In this document: positions 1 through 10,859 of the stretch, piece after piece
How positions within the stretch are numbered: the first letter of the stretch is position 1
Layout: each line of letters starts with the position of its first letter
Assembly: GCA_037176845.1 (NCBI GenBank)
Contig: JAYKXP010000032.1
Coordinates: 186,001 to 250,000 of the forward strand
Length of the DNA stretch: 64,000 nt
Direction: 5' to 3'
DNA from: Paramarasmius palmivorus
Taxonomy: Eukaryota > Basidiomycota > Agaricomycetes > Agaricales > Marasmiaceae
The notes under the pieces: model-generated
What the model saw: only the letters and a program-made list of their open reading frames with translations
Databases searched by the model: none
Told to the model about the DNA's origin: nothing
Program-made: the position numbers and the translations under genes

Positions 1-87
1 TCTCACTCACCGTTCACAATGCCTGGCGACATGGACCGTTTTGCCTTTCCCCAGAACGCCGAGGCCGTGACATCGCGAGGTCGGGTG

Positions 88-95
88 TATAAATA
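88..95 (+). promoter_or_regulatory. TATA box of cutinase gene 1
   Basis: TATAAATA lies 44 bases before the cutinase ATG at 139. A short tandem CAGCATC repeat (about 111-133) occupies the presumed 5' leader. The spacing fits a fungal core promoter with a very short leader. This is inference from motif and position. Confidence 0.55.
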
Positions 96-138
96 CTGAG
101 CGCAGACGTTCAGCATCCAGCATCCAGCATCCTCGAGC

Positions 139-1041
139 ATGTTGACTTTCAACCCCAGATCTATCCTCGTCTCCACTCTCGTCTTTGGCCTTGCGGGTCT
201 TGCAGTCCCCTTGACCAAAAGGCAGCAAGAGTGCGCTGATGTGATGGTACGCCGTCACCTCCTCACCTCACTGAATATTGAATATTGAATATTGAATGCC
301 AACATTGACAGGTAATTTTTGCTCGTGGAACCGGCGAAGACCCGCCCATTGGAACACTCGTTGGACCTCAATTCCAAGAAGCGTTGACGAACGTGCTCGG
401 AGATAAATCGTTGTCGTTCCAAGGTGTTGACTATGCCGCCAATGTAGCTGGGTATTTGGTAGGAGGGGATCCGGAAGGGTCGAGTCAAATGGCTGTTGAT
501 GTTAGTTTTTTTTTATTTCGTTCTATGGATCTTTAACTCACTATCCTGAATAGATCACGGACGTAGCCAACGCATGCCCGGACGTAAGTGGACCCTATTC
601 ATCTCACCTTCGTCGGTGCTTGACGCGCACCACATACAGGCGAAAATCGTTTCTTCAGGATACAGCCAAGGCGGCCAACTCGTACACAACTCGGCTGGTA
701 TGCTTTCTTCTGAAATAGCTGCGCGTGTGGATGCTGTCGTGATCTTTGTTAGTACCCCCCTTCTTCCTCATCTTCATCTCAGTGCTAACTGACCGCGAAT
801 TATTGGCAGGGCGACCCCAAATCCAATGAATCCGTTCCCAACATTGACGCAAGCAAAGTTAAAGTGTTTTGTCATGATGGGGATAATATCTGTGATGGAG
901 GGATTTTGATTCTTCCAGCTCATTTGTGAGTGTTTTTTTTGCTTGTTGTGGAGGATTGAGGTGCTCATGGTGGATGAATCTTGAAGGAACTACGATATCG
1001 ATACCCCAGAGGCTGCGGAATTCGTCGCTTCGAAGGTGTAA
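139..1041 (+). CDS. Secreted cutinase 1 (six exons)
   Basis: Cutinase-family serine esterase (hydrolysis of cutin or other short esters), expected to be secreted. Exons: 139-246, 312-500, 554-583, 640-747, 810-925, 987-1041, giving 201 residues, the usual cutinase size. The N-terminus is a hydrophobic signal peptide followed by a Lys-Arg site. Family marks are FARGTGE (strand 1), the nucleophile motif GYSQGG, the Asp region HDGDNIC and the His in PAHL. Intron 1 holds four copies of a TGAATAT-like heptamer (270-297). The start is the first ATG after a TATA box. It is the first of four paralogues with identical exon structure and is followed 501 bp later by an F-box pseudogene in the same direction. 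All catalytic residues are present. Confidence 0.93.
270..297 (+). repeat. Heptamer tandem repeat in cutinase 1 intron 1
   Basis: About four head-to-tail copies of TGAATAT in the first intron. The other three cutinase genes lack this array at the same place, so it is a local expansion in this copy. Confidence 0.7.
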
Positions 1042-1541
1042 CGTGTAGGGCCCGGGGCGTAGACTTGTATATTTCCTTGCGTGATCTGTTCAGGTTGCTT
1101 TCTTAACACGGTATAGTAGCGAGGGAGCTGAATCCGAACCTGTCTGTAATGTAGCCCTAGATAGGATTATACGACGTCGAAGAGGAAGAGAACCGTGATG
1201 ACGGGCGCCAAGTTCAGCGCTCTCGAAATCCATCGTGCCATACACGCATTCCTAACGACGACCGCTCAATATCTTCAGTCTTTCCACAGAATGTCATGAC
1301 ATTTTGCGCTGGACTGATACCAATGGCAATGAGACTCTAGCATGATACCTTGATTGGGAATGATGGCAGGGGAAGGAAGGACGTGTCAAATTGGCCGTAA
1401 AGAGATTGCAGAGGCGAGGCTAGGGGAGACTAACGGTGATCGATATCGGCAGCGCTTTTGAACTAAACCAACCCGTATGTCGACCAAGCATAGTCAACAA
1501 CTTGTCCAATCTCACTGAAACCATTCTTTTTTCTCTAGGCT
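1042..1541. other. Spacer with 5'-UTR intron of the next gene
   Basis: No coding signal is seen. A canonical intron (GTATGT at 1475, CTAG ending 1538) lies just before the ATG at 1542. The same arrangement, a short 5'-UTR intron ending a few bases before the ATG, recurs in most other F-box paralogues of the window. Confidence 0.6.
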
Positions 1542-3245
1542 ATGTTATCCGAGTCGACCAAAATCATTCTCTGCGACGCTTGCAACCTCCAACTTGGTTC
1601 TGTCAGCCATCCTCCTGTCTCCTTTCAAAAGTTCAAATCTCATATAGAGCCCACCAATGAGGAACTATCCCAGACAACTGCGTATATCCAAGACGAAGAA
1701 TGTCAAGTAGAGCATTACGAATGCGAGCTGCAGCGTTTACGCAGCCTGATCCAAGAAATAACGGCCGAGCATGACATTCTCAAACAACGCATCCAACAAA
1801 GAAAAAGCTGGATCTCAGCTGTTTTTCGCGTCCCAAACGAGGTCTGGTGTGAAATATTCACTCTTGCATGCCTCAGTGTATCCGAAGCAGAGAACTGTGC
1901 AGCGCTTTTCATCCCGTTGTCGCTCAGAAGATCCAAAATACATTCAATGGCACCACCCCTCGCTTTATCACACGTTTCCTCCCATTAGAGGCGGATAATC
2001 ACTGCTTTGCCAGCCGTTTGGTCGTCTCTCGTGGTTGATCTCCGTTGCCTTGACAGCAGGCGAAAGAACATCGTAGAAATCTACCTGCAGAACTCATCTT
2101 CTCACTCCCTTCGAATGAGGATTCAAGGCAATCCTCAGTTTGAAGACATCTCATATGGCTATCCCTTTCTCGAGATGCTACTGAAGGCTTCACCGCGCTT
2201 CAAAAGCTTCGAGATCAAGTTTGATAGCCTTTTTATACAATTAATCACGCCGGAAACAAGGTCGTAGATCGCTTTTCCTGCTCTTGAGAGTTTTAGCGCG
2301 CCCTTGAACATAGACTCGACGGACGGCTGGTTCTGGGAGAAGCTGCTTCGAGCGCCTAGACTTAGGCATATGGCGATTCCGAATACCAGGTTGATTCGTG
2401 CGCGTGAGGGCTGGGCGCCTCCAAAGATCACGTCGATTGCAATTGGGTATGCTAGGACAACGGACGTTTTGGAGATTCTTACGAGCCAGTCGTTTGATAG
2501 CCTAACGTCGTTCTCCTGGTGCGGTTCTTTTGGCGAGGCCTTCTCGACTCCCTCTTCCCCGGTAGCAATACGCGGACTTCGTGAGCTATCCTGCTTAGGC
2601 ATGGCTTCCTCTTATTTGAGCGAGCTGTTCACTTCGGTCACCCTGCCAGCCATAACCTCAATAGAGATAGGGGAGCATAGGGCTGGCAAGGATTGGAAAG
2701 ATGAGACACCCCTCGTTGCGCTGCTGGAAAGATCAAAACCCCCACTGAGGAGGCTGAAATTCAACTTTCAGAATTCGCGCGTCGCGGTGGAGAAGGTGGT
2801 CCATATTCTTCGTGTTTGTCCAGACTTGACGCATCTAGAGGTTTGGGTTCATTGTGGGTTTGTGGGTGGATTGTTGGATAGGCTTACCATCACAGACAAG
2901 GATGATGACCAGGGTGTCTTGGTACCGAAGCTGGCTCATCTCCGTCTACACGAGCTTCTCAACTCCTCGGACGCACCTTGGTCGAAGGAGATGCAAGAAC
3001 AGATAGTTTGCATGGCAGAATCCCGGAGCTCGGATGCGGCTCATCTCACTGCAATTTCGCCCTTGAGAGCCCTTCGGGTCTCTGCATCGATGTTGACTTT
3101 TGGAATCTCAGGTTTAGATATTGTCTACGAGGAAGAAAAAAGGGAATTCGATCGAGACGCGGGGCTCGAGGCTAGAGTGCACAGGCTAATAGAGGAGGGG
3201 ACAGAGTGTTCGTTGGCGTGGATATCTCATTCATTGAACGGATGA
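1542..3245 (+). pseudogene. F-box/LRR-like paralogue A, two in-frame stops
   Basis: One continuous reading frame matches the F-box family of this window from start to end but is interrupted by TAG at 1986-1988 and TAG at 2265-2267. The first replaces the Trp of the conserved SHVSSxWR segment (TGG to TAG). The second replaces the Gln before the conserved (I/V)xFPxLE strand (CAG to TAG). Before the stops are the N-terminal LCDAC pair, the coiled coil and the F-box-like FRVPNEVWCEIF; after them the LRR-like part continues in frame to 3245. No GT...AG intron can remove either stop without deleting conserved residues. It follows cutinase 1 as in the intact cassettes. Most likely a recent pseudogene. 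Confidence 0.85.
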
Positions 3246-3647
3246 CAGAAGTCCTTTGTACAGTATTATCAGCGATACTTGTTTGTTGACCGTCCCGCCG
3301 ATGTACTCTAAGTCTCTAACAGCGCCAGCACGATATGAATTTGTCCTCCAAATTCTGATTACACATAAATTTCATTTCCCATGTTTTCGATATCAATCAA
3401 CGGTATCTGGTCGACCTGTATGACTCGAATCGTTACCCAAATGCGTAGGACAATGAAGTACAGCGTGCACGCCAAGCTGGTGGCCCGGCGCTCATCCTTC
3501 CAAAACAGGAAATTCTCCAATAATGTTCATTGTCCTCAAACCACCACCATCAGATGTCCACACTTCTTTCTCCGAGGCCACAACCACCGCAAGTATAAAA
3601 TCTCAAGGCTTCAAGCATGTCAGAAGAAACACTCGTACAGGAGCATT
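3246..3647. other. Intergenic spacer, FunK1 promoter
   Basis: It holds the 3' end of pseudogene A and the promoter of the kinase gene, with TATAAAA at 3594-3600, 48 bases before the chosen ATG. An in-frame ATG at 3381 exists, but the TATA box lies downstream of it and the extra residues look non-coding. Confidence 0.5.
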
Positions 3648-5938
3648 ATGAGTGAGCCACTACCTTCTCAAATCAACACTCCCACCAAACGGACCTCTGC
3701 TTCTAGCGTGTTCCCGTACACTTCCATGCATGTCGTCCGCGACAAGAGGATGACAGTAATTGGGCGGGACATGGACCACAAGTTTGTCGGGCCAATGGAT
3801 CCTCTGACGTTCCTTGATAAGTTCTTGCCTAGTGCCAGGACTACAAGGAACAAGGAGACGCGAACACGGAACTGGTCGAACGCTGTAGGCAAGCTGAAAA
3901 ATGTAGGCAGTGGGGAGGGTATTTCTTCGGAGAAGCATATGTACGAACCTCTAGTGCGTTACCTGCTTTTGTTCTATCATTAGCTCTGGTTTGCTGACTG
4001 CGCCTACAGATCACGACGCTCGCAGAATTCTGTCCCAGCATCCAGCTCGTCAACACTTCGAACGACGCCGACAACATCAACTGGGCTCATCAGCCCGGTC
4101 TCATCAAACCAGACATCTCTGCCTATACCAAGGAGTCTGGTATCAACCGCAACGACATCACGCGTACCGAGTTTTGGATGGAACTCAAGTGGGCGGAAAC
4201 GGACGATGGTTTTGACGACCGTGAAGGCAAACCTCTCGAAAAGGACACGGACAGCGCTCGAGACACGCGAGATCAACTTTCGACTTATGCCGGCGCACAA
4301 CTCATTAGTCAATTCCGCACACATGCCTTTTCGGTTCAGCTTACTCGAAACCATGCTCGTCTTATTCGATGGGATAGGGAAGGTGCTGTCGTCACCAAGA
4401 AGTTTTGTTATCACAAGGAAGCTCACCTCATCGACTTTGTATGGCGCTACGATCGCGCTACGCATGAAACTCGTGGACATGACCCATCTGTTACCGAAGT
4501 GCGGGACGTGGAACGCGCAAGGAAAGTTCGAGAGGCGCTTGGGATGGACAAGGAAGCCAGGGTATGGAAATTCACTGTCACCGACGACGAAGGCGGGAAG
4601 GAAGTCTTCACCGGCGGGAAGATGGAGTTTAGAGGTGTTGCGTCTCCGAGTGGTCGCTGCACTCGTGGGTTTTTCGTTCTGGATAGTCAGGATCAGATCC
4701 GCTACTTCAAGGAGACTTGGCGAATCCTTAGCGACAATCTCGAACCCGAAGGGAAGGTGTACGGACGACTCAAAAAAGCGGGCGTTGCTCATATTCCAGA
4801 CGTTGTCATCAGTGGTGATGCGAAAGGCGCTTGGCAAGAAACACAAACCCGCCATTATACGACGGACGCTAACAAGGACGTGCAATTGCGTTCTCACCAA
4901 CATTATTTCATCGTCTTCGCTCAAATTGGGACGCCGATCAAAGACTTCAAGAATAGCTTGCAGCTTGTGCAGGGGATTGCGCACGCTATTGAAGGTATGC
5001 CTATCTAGACATCTTATTGTTTTAACCTATGACTTATTTTCCTGTTCAGCTCACAGAGACGCCTATGAAAAAGCCGGAGTGTTGCATCGTGATGTTAGCG
5101 TTGGAAATATATTGATCACCGACAAAGGCGAGGGGTTGCTGATCGACTGGGAATTCAGTAAGCCTCTAGAATCCAAGAGTCCTAGGACTGTGGAACGAAC
5201 GGTATGCATCCTTGCTTTTATCACAGTTATTCTTGTGCTTAATTATGGCTGTAGGGAACGTGGCAATTCATGTCAGCAAGACTCCTCTACCACAAGCCAG
5301 GTGAAGTTGACCACGTCCTCAGTGACGATTTAGAGTCATTTTACCATGTCCTATGCTGGCTTGTTCTCATGCACGGCCGTCACGGATTGCCTGTGAAAAC
5401 CGTCGAGTATGAGATTGCTCGCATCTATGATGACTGGACTGGAGTCCAAAAAGACGACAAGAACCCGCGGTCTGGGGGCGGAAAGGGAAACAACTTTGCA
5501 TTCTCCTTCATGGCAAACCGGGCAAAGCTGGAGGAGGGCCCGTTGGCTGAACTCGTTTACGACCTGGAGGAAGCTTTCGGGATCCCCTATAAACAGGCAA
5601 AGAAGCGGCGTTTGGACACGAAAGCATCCTCCCAGCACAAGGAAATTCAAGAAGCGCTTGATCGGGCGGATAGGGAAAGGATCGAAACATCAAATTGGAT
5701 CTTGGAAAGGTTCAATGAAGCGCTCGAGGAGAAGGAGAAGCTGGTCGAACAAACTCGTGACCCGGAGCGTAGTCCCAAATTCCCGCAGCTGGCCGACGCC
5801 ACGGATCCTGAAAAGAACAGGAAGCGTAAGAAAACGTATTCCGAGTTCGAAGCTGAGGATTTGGAGGAGGCAGACGACGAGGATGACGACGAAGAGTATG
5901 CCGAGCCTCCCCTGCAGAAGCGCAGGACCAAGGTTTGA
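3648..5938 (+). CDS. FunK1-type protein kinase (four exons)
   Basis: Kinase of the fungal-specific FunK1 family, expanded in mushroom-forming fungi; substrates are unknown. Exons 3648-3953, 4010-4994, 5050-5201 and 5255-5938 join in frame to 708 residues. The kinase core is in the C-terminal half: the catalytic loop reads LHRDVSVGNIL, the metal-binding position reads LIDWEF instead of DFG (usual for FunK1), and GTWQFMS follows as the activation/APE-like segment. Further on, DDLESFYHVLCW is a family signature. The C-terminal 100 residues are charged, with KRKK and an acidic DDEDDDEE run, suggesting a nuclear signal. It stands alone between F-box members. No inactivating change is seen. Confidence 0.9.
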
Positions 5939-6519
5939 TGATCTTGTTATCCGATACATATTTCTCCCTCTCATATTCATTATGCTTAACCTGCATACCG
6001 CCACGATACGGCCTTCATCTTTACTACCGCTTTTATCTGTACTACTACCCATAACCTCATATATCATTCATCACTAGATACCTTCGTCTCCTTTTCGTCG
6101 AATGCCTTGTCTATCATAAGTACATACTGATTTTCGCGCACTTGGGTTAAAATATAAACATTGTTGCTCTTCCTGTGGACCTCGCCATGCAATCAACCTG
6201 TTCCGTCCTCCCACGAAACATCTAGACAGACGAATGGCATAGTCACTCGTCTTTATCGAACTCACTCAGGCTAGTACTGTGTCCTTGGTCACGAATTTCT
6301 TGTCGATCGAGCTATCTAACCTTCGGAAAAGATGGTAAACCAACACAATGAAATATAGGACTGGGAACGAATCACAGATGTAAATAGGTAGAGTTTCCGC
6401 CAAGGCGCCCGCTACTACTTGGTTCTATCCAATGAGGTACGAGTGATTGAGTCGGCTTACAGGAGACTACTACTTGGTTGGCCGCGTCGATGAGTAGCTG
6501 CCTTCTTTTTCCGTCTACA
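5939..6519. other. Intergenic spacer
   Basis: I see no coding potential, RNA gene or clear repeat here. It contains the 3' region of the kinase gene. Confidence 0.5.
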
Positions 6520-6640
6520 CCATGCCCTCTGAATTGGCTCTCCGACAGCTGCAAACCGAATTCAGCTCGATGAGAAAGTCCCAATCTCATTCTGAGCCTA
6601 CCAATGAACAACTATCCAAGACGAAGAATGCGCAAGCCCA
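6520..6640 (+). pseudogene. Relic of an F-box paralogue N-terminus
   Basis: About 120 bases align by eye with the start of paralogue A: the CxxC region (here with changed codons), the SHxEPTNEQLS segment and, after a deletion of roughly 15-20 bases, the QDEEC region. The similarity stops at about 6640 and no F-box or LRR part follows. It is a decayed fragment of a further copy, not a working gene. Confidence 0.6.
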
Positions 6641-6905
6641 GGCGGCATTTATTTGCAATTTTTCCAAACCTTGAAGGATATGGGTTTTCGACATCTTCAT
6701 CGCCCACCTTCCCATCCTACTCATACTCCGACTACCACCCACCAATGTCGGCACGCCGCTGTCAGTGTAATCACGAGAACATCAAGTTGCGCTCAAAAGC
6801 TATCTTTAGTGATAAAGTTTGGACCCACAACACGAGGGCGAGATGATGCGCAGCACTAGTGTTCTGAGCATTCACGACTCTCATCCTGACTACCACCCTC
6901 ATCAA
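6641..6905. other. Spacer, nothing recognised
   Basis: Short open frames exist but have no recognisable motif or family resemblance. It is probably the promoter of the BTB gene. Confidence 0.4.
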
Positions 6906-7904
6906 ATGGGAGACAGCACCTCGTCCGATTCATGCCCTGGTACGTCTCGACTCGCGACTTGATACAGTTTCCGTTTGGGCTTACATGCGTCTTTCACCAG
7001 TCGCAGGCTGCGTAATGCCCATCGACGTTATCATTAGATCCTCAGATAATCAAACGTTCGGTGCCCATGCAAAGAACCTCGAATCGTTCACTGAGGGTTT
7101 TCCACTCTCTGGATCAGTCAATACTAACAATCAAGAGCCGGTAGAACTCACGGAGACCGCAGATGTCCTCAAGTTGTTCCTAGCGTATACCCATAACAGC
7201 TCCTCACCAGATCTTTCTGGGTACGATATCGATGCTATCATGGGTCTCGCAGAAGCGGCGGACAAGTATGGGAATCAATTTGCAATGACCGCGTGTAGGA
7301 AAGCTATGAGGTGCGCGACTCGACGTCTTCCTCTTATTAGCCTCTGACCGCCCACCGCCAGATTGCTCGCTGATGTTTCTGCCCAAAACGCCCTGCATGT
7401 CCTTAAGTTCAAAGCTGTACATGGTGACAACGAAGATATCGATTACATTGCCGAATTGACAATGGGGCTTCCTATCGTTCATGTCGTCAAGTTTTTTGGA
7501 GAACATCTCTCAGAATTTCGCACCTGGGTGAGTATTTTCAAGCAAGATATTCAGTGACCATGTTTTCCAACCACAAGTGTCTCTAGTTGTTATACCAACA
7601 GGCCTATGATGAGAGGGTCAAACTATACGACAACGCAGTCAGCATGCAGTTTACCCCAGCACACAGAACAGACTATGGAGGAATTGCAGTTTGCCCAAAC
7701 GTTATATCATTTAAGAATAACCGGGGCTACACTATGATGTTTCTCCAAAAAACCAAGCTTCCTACGCCAGAGTTTTTTCAGAGTGCTGTTCATGCAAACA
7801 GACTCTCGGTCGACTGTATTTGTGGCCTTGAGCAGTGGTCAAATAATGTGAAACAACAGCTGGAAAATCGCCCTAAATGGAGCGACTTTGTAAACCCATC
7901 TTGA
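6906..7904 (+). CDS. BTB/POZ-domain protein (four exons)
   Basis: Agaricomycete BTB-type protein, likely a protein-interaction adaptor (many BTB proteins recruit substrates to Cul3 ligases; that role is inference here). Exons 6906-6939, 7001-7310, 7362-7527 and 7587-7904 join to 275 residues. The BTB core shows DVIIRSSDNQTFGAH, a central ELTETADVLKLFLAYTH strand/helix and GLAEAADKYGNQFAM, the usual helix pair at the end of the fold. The C-terminal half (about 120 residues) has no domain I recognise. The start was chosen because the short first exon joins in frame by a GTACGT...CACCAG intron. It converges on F-box gene B. Confidence 0.8.
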
Positions 7905-8221
7905 ATCATGCAGTAAGTGAATTGAAACGTCCTGTGCGGTTTTGGATGTTGACAAGTAACTATTGACAGCTCCGAACTCGTACAGTCTGCGTGTTGTGGG
8001 AAGCTGTCACTGCTTTCGTATCCACAGTACAATCTTTTTGACGGAATTACACTAAAAACTACTGTATTGTTACACTTGAAAGGGAAACAGGAAAGCAGTA
8101 ATGAATAAATGTCCTTGTGCACGAATCACCTATAAACGTTTATATGCAGCGAACGTTTACAGAGGTACCAGGAGAGGTATATAACGAACTTTGCGATGTA
8201 TAACCTAACTTCCTTCCGAGG
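7905..8221. other. Convergent 3' spacer
   Basis: 317 bases between the ends of the BTB gene (+) and F-box gene B (-). No feature recognised. Confidence 0.5.
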
Positions 8222-10069
8222 TTAGGAGTCGTCGCTGCTATCTTCTTCCTCTTCACTCTCCTCACTACTAGTACCATCCTGATCTTCTAACTCCTCCGGC
8301 TCCCACTCCTGATCACTTTCCTCTTCAGCTGCAAGTGCCTCTGCAGACATCGGTTCCCGAGCAATCCACACCCCATCATACTTCATCCCATCACGCCGCA
8401 GCTCCTCAACCCTGCGAGCGATCCTTGGATCAAGCGCTAACACATGTCTATGAGAGCTGTAAGTCCAAAACTCTATCTTGGAGAACGATAGTTGAACATC
8501 TTCTAGAGCAGCTGACGCTGACTCTGTGGCCGCGTTTCTTGACTCTACCATCCCGACGAGTCGTTCCTGTGTCTGTAACCGGAGCTTCCTGGCCCCAGAG
8601 ACCTCTTGGAGGCGGAGGTGGGTCAACTTGGGTACCAGGATAGCTCCGGTAGTACCGTCCGTGACAGTAAGAAGCAGGAGCAAAGCATGAATGAACCCAT
8701 CCGGGGTTTCCCTCTTCCACTTCTTCACCGTAACATTCAACATCGTCAAATTGACGCAGGTACGCAGGATCCTGCGTAACCCGTTCAGAGGGACATACAT
8801 CTCATGAAGGTTGAGGGTAAGCTTTTGGACAGGAGAACCGGACCGTTCCAGCATATCAATGAAAGGCCTTGCGCTGCTCCATTCGGTAGGGCCACCATCT
8901 TCGCCCATGAGAGGACCTATGGATACAGACGTGGCCGCGGGAAGAGTTACAGATGCGAAAAATTGCCATGCATTATCCATAGAGATATATGACAAGTGCA
9001 CCTTGCGAAGATTGGGTAATATCACTGGTATCTGTGCAGCTACCAGTGGTGTCGAAGGATCGCCAGAATATCCATTCCAATTAAACTCGGTGAGCCGGGG
9101 ACATTTACGAAGGACCGACAATGCACCACCTAAGGTTCCGGTGCCAATCGAAATGGTAGAAACGCGAGTAGGTGGTGTGACGGTAAATGTACGAAATAGC
9201 GAATCGTTGGCTGCGGTGAGGTGATGAAGCTTCGATGCGTCCTTGACCTTGTCCCAAAACCACGCTGTCCTCGTATCGACTTCGTGATCATCACATACGC
9301 AAAGAAACATGAGCGTTTCTAGTTCGGGGAAGGTGACGAGTTGGCGAAGACTCTCGGGGAATGACGGGAGTCTGTCGCTAGGAAACTCGATTTTCAAGAC
9401 TTTGAAACGGGATGAAGCTGAAAACAACACTTGGAGTGCGGAGAGCCCATGCTGACCAAAATACTCGCCAAGCGGAGTCCTCAAGGGATTGATATTGAGG
9501 TTGTAATCAGAAATGAAGTCGAGGTGTATTTCAAGGAGTTGGGAAGCGGAATTTTGGAAGAACAATTCGATGATGTTCTTTATACCCATGCTGAGAGGGT
9601 ACAACTCGATTTTCATGGCCGACCAAAGCTTTGGCAGTGCGGTGACAATGTCTCTCCAGTAGAAACATACGTGCGAGAGACTGAGTGGAACTGCAGTCAT
9701 GTTTTTGGAAGAGATATCCAAAGGGGCCATGGGGCCGCAGGCAAGTGTGAAAATTTCACACCAAACCTCCTTCGGAACGCGTAAAGCAGATGAAACCCAG
9801 CACTTTCGCTCTTGAATCCGTTGTTTGTGAATATCTTGCTCGGAAGATAATTTTGCGACCAATTTTCGGAGACGCTGGAGCTCCACCTCGTAGCGCTCTA
9901 CTTCATGTTCTTCGACCTGGATGAACGCAAGCATCTGAGCGCGTTCTGCTTGCGTTGGCACCAGATGTGATCGAAGTTTCGTGGAAGGGATTGGGGAATG
10001 GTTGACTGCAGGAACAAACTGATTTTCGCAGTGATCACAAAGAGTCGTTTCGGATGGGTTTTCGAGCAT
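8222..10069 (-). CDS. F-box/LRR-like protein B
   Basis: Member of the F-box family amplified in this window; such proteins are presumed SCF ubiquitin-ligase adaptors, which the sequence alone cannot prove. The 615 residues begin with LCDHC (conserved CxxC), then a coiled coil (about residues 40-95), the F-box-like ALRVPKEVWCEIF, the SHVxxxWR segment, a long LRR-like region and a very acidic tail ending in SSDDS. Coding part is one exon. The frame is open further upstream, but that part contains a GTATGT...CTCCAG intron (10072-10143) that would remove it and leave the ATG two bases after the acceptor. Closest relative is gene C, with near-identical N-terminus and shared promoter region: a recent duplication. 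Confidence 0.9.
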   Translation of the reverse strand: MLENPSETTLCDHCENQFVPAVNHSPIPSTKLRSHLVPTQAERAQMLAFIQVEEHEVERYEVELQRLRKLVAKLSSEQDIHKQRIQERKCWVSSALRVPKEVWCEIFTLACGPMAPLDISSKNMTAVPLSLSHVCFYWRDIVTALPKLWSAMKIELYPLSMGIKNIIELFFQNSASQLLEIHLDFISDYNLNINPLRTPLGEYFGQHGLSALQVLFSASSRFKVLKIEFPSDRLPSFPESLRQLVTFPELETLMFLCVCDDHEVDTRTAWFWDKVKDASKLHHLTAANDSLFRTFTVTPPTRVSTISIGTGTLGGALSVLRKCPRLTEFNWNGYSGDPSTPLVAAQIPVILPNLRKVHLSYISMDNAWQFFASVTLPAATSVSIGPLMGEDGGPTEWSSARPFIDMLERSGSPVQKLTLNLHEMYVPLNGLRRILRTCVNLTMLNVTVKKWKRETPDGFIHALLLLLTVTDGTTGAILVPKLTHLRLQEVSGARKLRLQTQERLVGMVESRNAATESASAALEDVQLSFSKIEFWTYSSHRHVLALDPRIARRVEELRRDGMKYDGVWIAREPMSAEALAAEEESDQEWEPEELEDQDGTSSEESEEEEDSSDDS

Positions 10070-10071
10070 GG

Positions 10072-10143
10072 CTGGAGAGACTGTGGCCAAGAAGACGCCC
10101 AAGTGAGCATGGGCAAGTAATGACAAGAGCCTCGACGACATAC
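10072..10143 (-). other. 5'-UTR intron of F-box gene B
   Basis: On the minus strand it runs from GTATGT to CTCCAG and ends two bases before the ATG. Gene C has the same intron at the same place, and paralogues A, D, E, F, H and I have equivalents. Confidence 0.7.
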
Positions 10144-10475
10144 CTCTCTGGTTACAGTGGGAGTTCTGGTTGAAGAAGAAAAGGTCAGAGTTGGGTTTGC
10201 TCAACAGCTTTTTAGTCTGACCGATTCATTTAAATGCTGCTGGCTCGCCGTTTGACCTTTTCGTCTTTCGATGCCGAAACTCCCTTTTCCAGGGTTGATT
10301 CAACAGCACTCGTATTCATGGATACAAAGATTTTAAATAGCTTTGGTCCGCATGAAGAATATCGGAGCTGGAATGTCGAGTTCTGAGTACAGAGGAGGAA
10401 ACATGGAAGTTGAGGTGAACACTGCGCGCGCGCTTACACGCCTCTAGCTTGCAAGCCCGAAAATCACGAATGTCG
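10144..10475. other. Promoter region of F-box gene B
   Basis: The first ~120 bases are shared with the region upstream of gene C (14303-14430), including a TTTAAAT stretch. Beyond that the two diverge. The mobile element begins at 10485. Confidence 0.5.
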
Positions 10476-10484
10476 CCTAGTTCC

Positions 10485-10688
10485 TAGACCTGTAACCGAT
10501 CCCTAGTGACGATGACAAGCATGTACTAGGGACCTGTACATCTGGGTTTAAATTGGCGGGAGACATTTTAGGGATTTGCCGAAACTCGAAAAGGATTTGA
10601 GAATCCTTTTTAGGAAGGCTCGTAATACATATGACATGACAGCGTGTAATAATGATGACACGCGGAAATAAAAAAAGATTCTCTGCCG
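10485..10688 (+). repeat. Left terminal inverted repeat of MULE-like element
   Basis: Pairs with 11941-12151. The arm contains two copies of a CCTGTA(A)C-like motif about 45 bp apart, and a related motif appears in the right arm. Confidence 0.75.
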
Positions 10689-10859
10689 TCGACCATCGCG
10701 TTGAACCATACTACTTCCACACGACTACAACGACGCGGACGACTCGGAACTTGCGCTGCTCATGGTACAGGTGCAAAAAATCATGAAGATGTCATCAAAG
10801 ACAAGAAAGTCCATTATTCCTCCGACTATCCTCACCTCTCTCCACCCTACATGACAACC

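Noticed and set aside
1877..1988. Splicing out the first stop of pseudogene A as an intron
   Set aside because: Any GT...AG pair that removes the TAG also deletes the conserved SHVSS segment.
3381..3647. In-frame N-terminal extension of the FunK1 kinase from the ATG at 3381
   Set aside because: A TATA box at 3594-3600 lies inside it and the translated residues look like non-coding sequence.
10070..10204. Longer N-terminus of F-box protein B (and the same for C)
   Set aside because: The upstream codons are removed by a good GTATGT...CTCCAG intron, and the family start agrees with the ATG directly after it.
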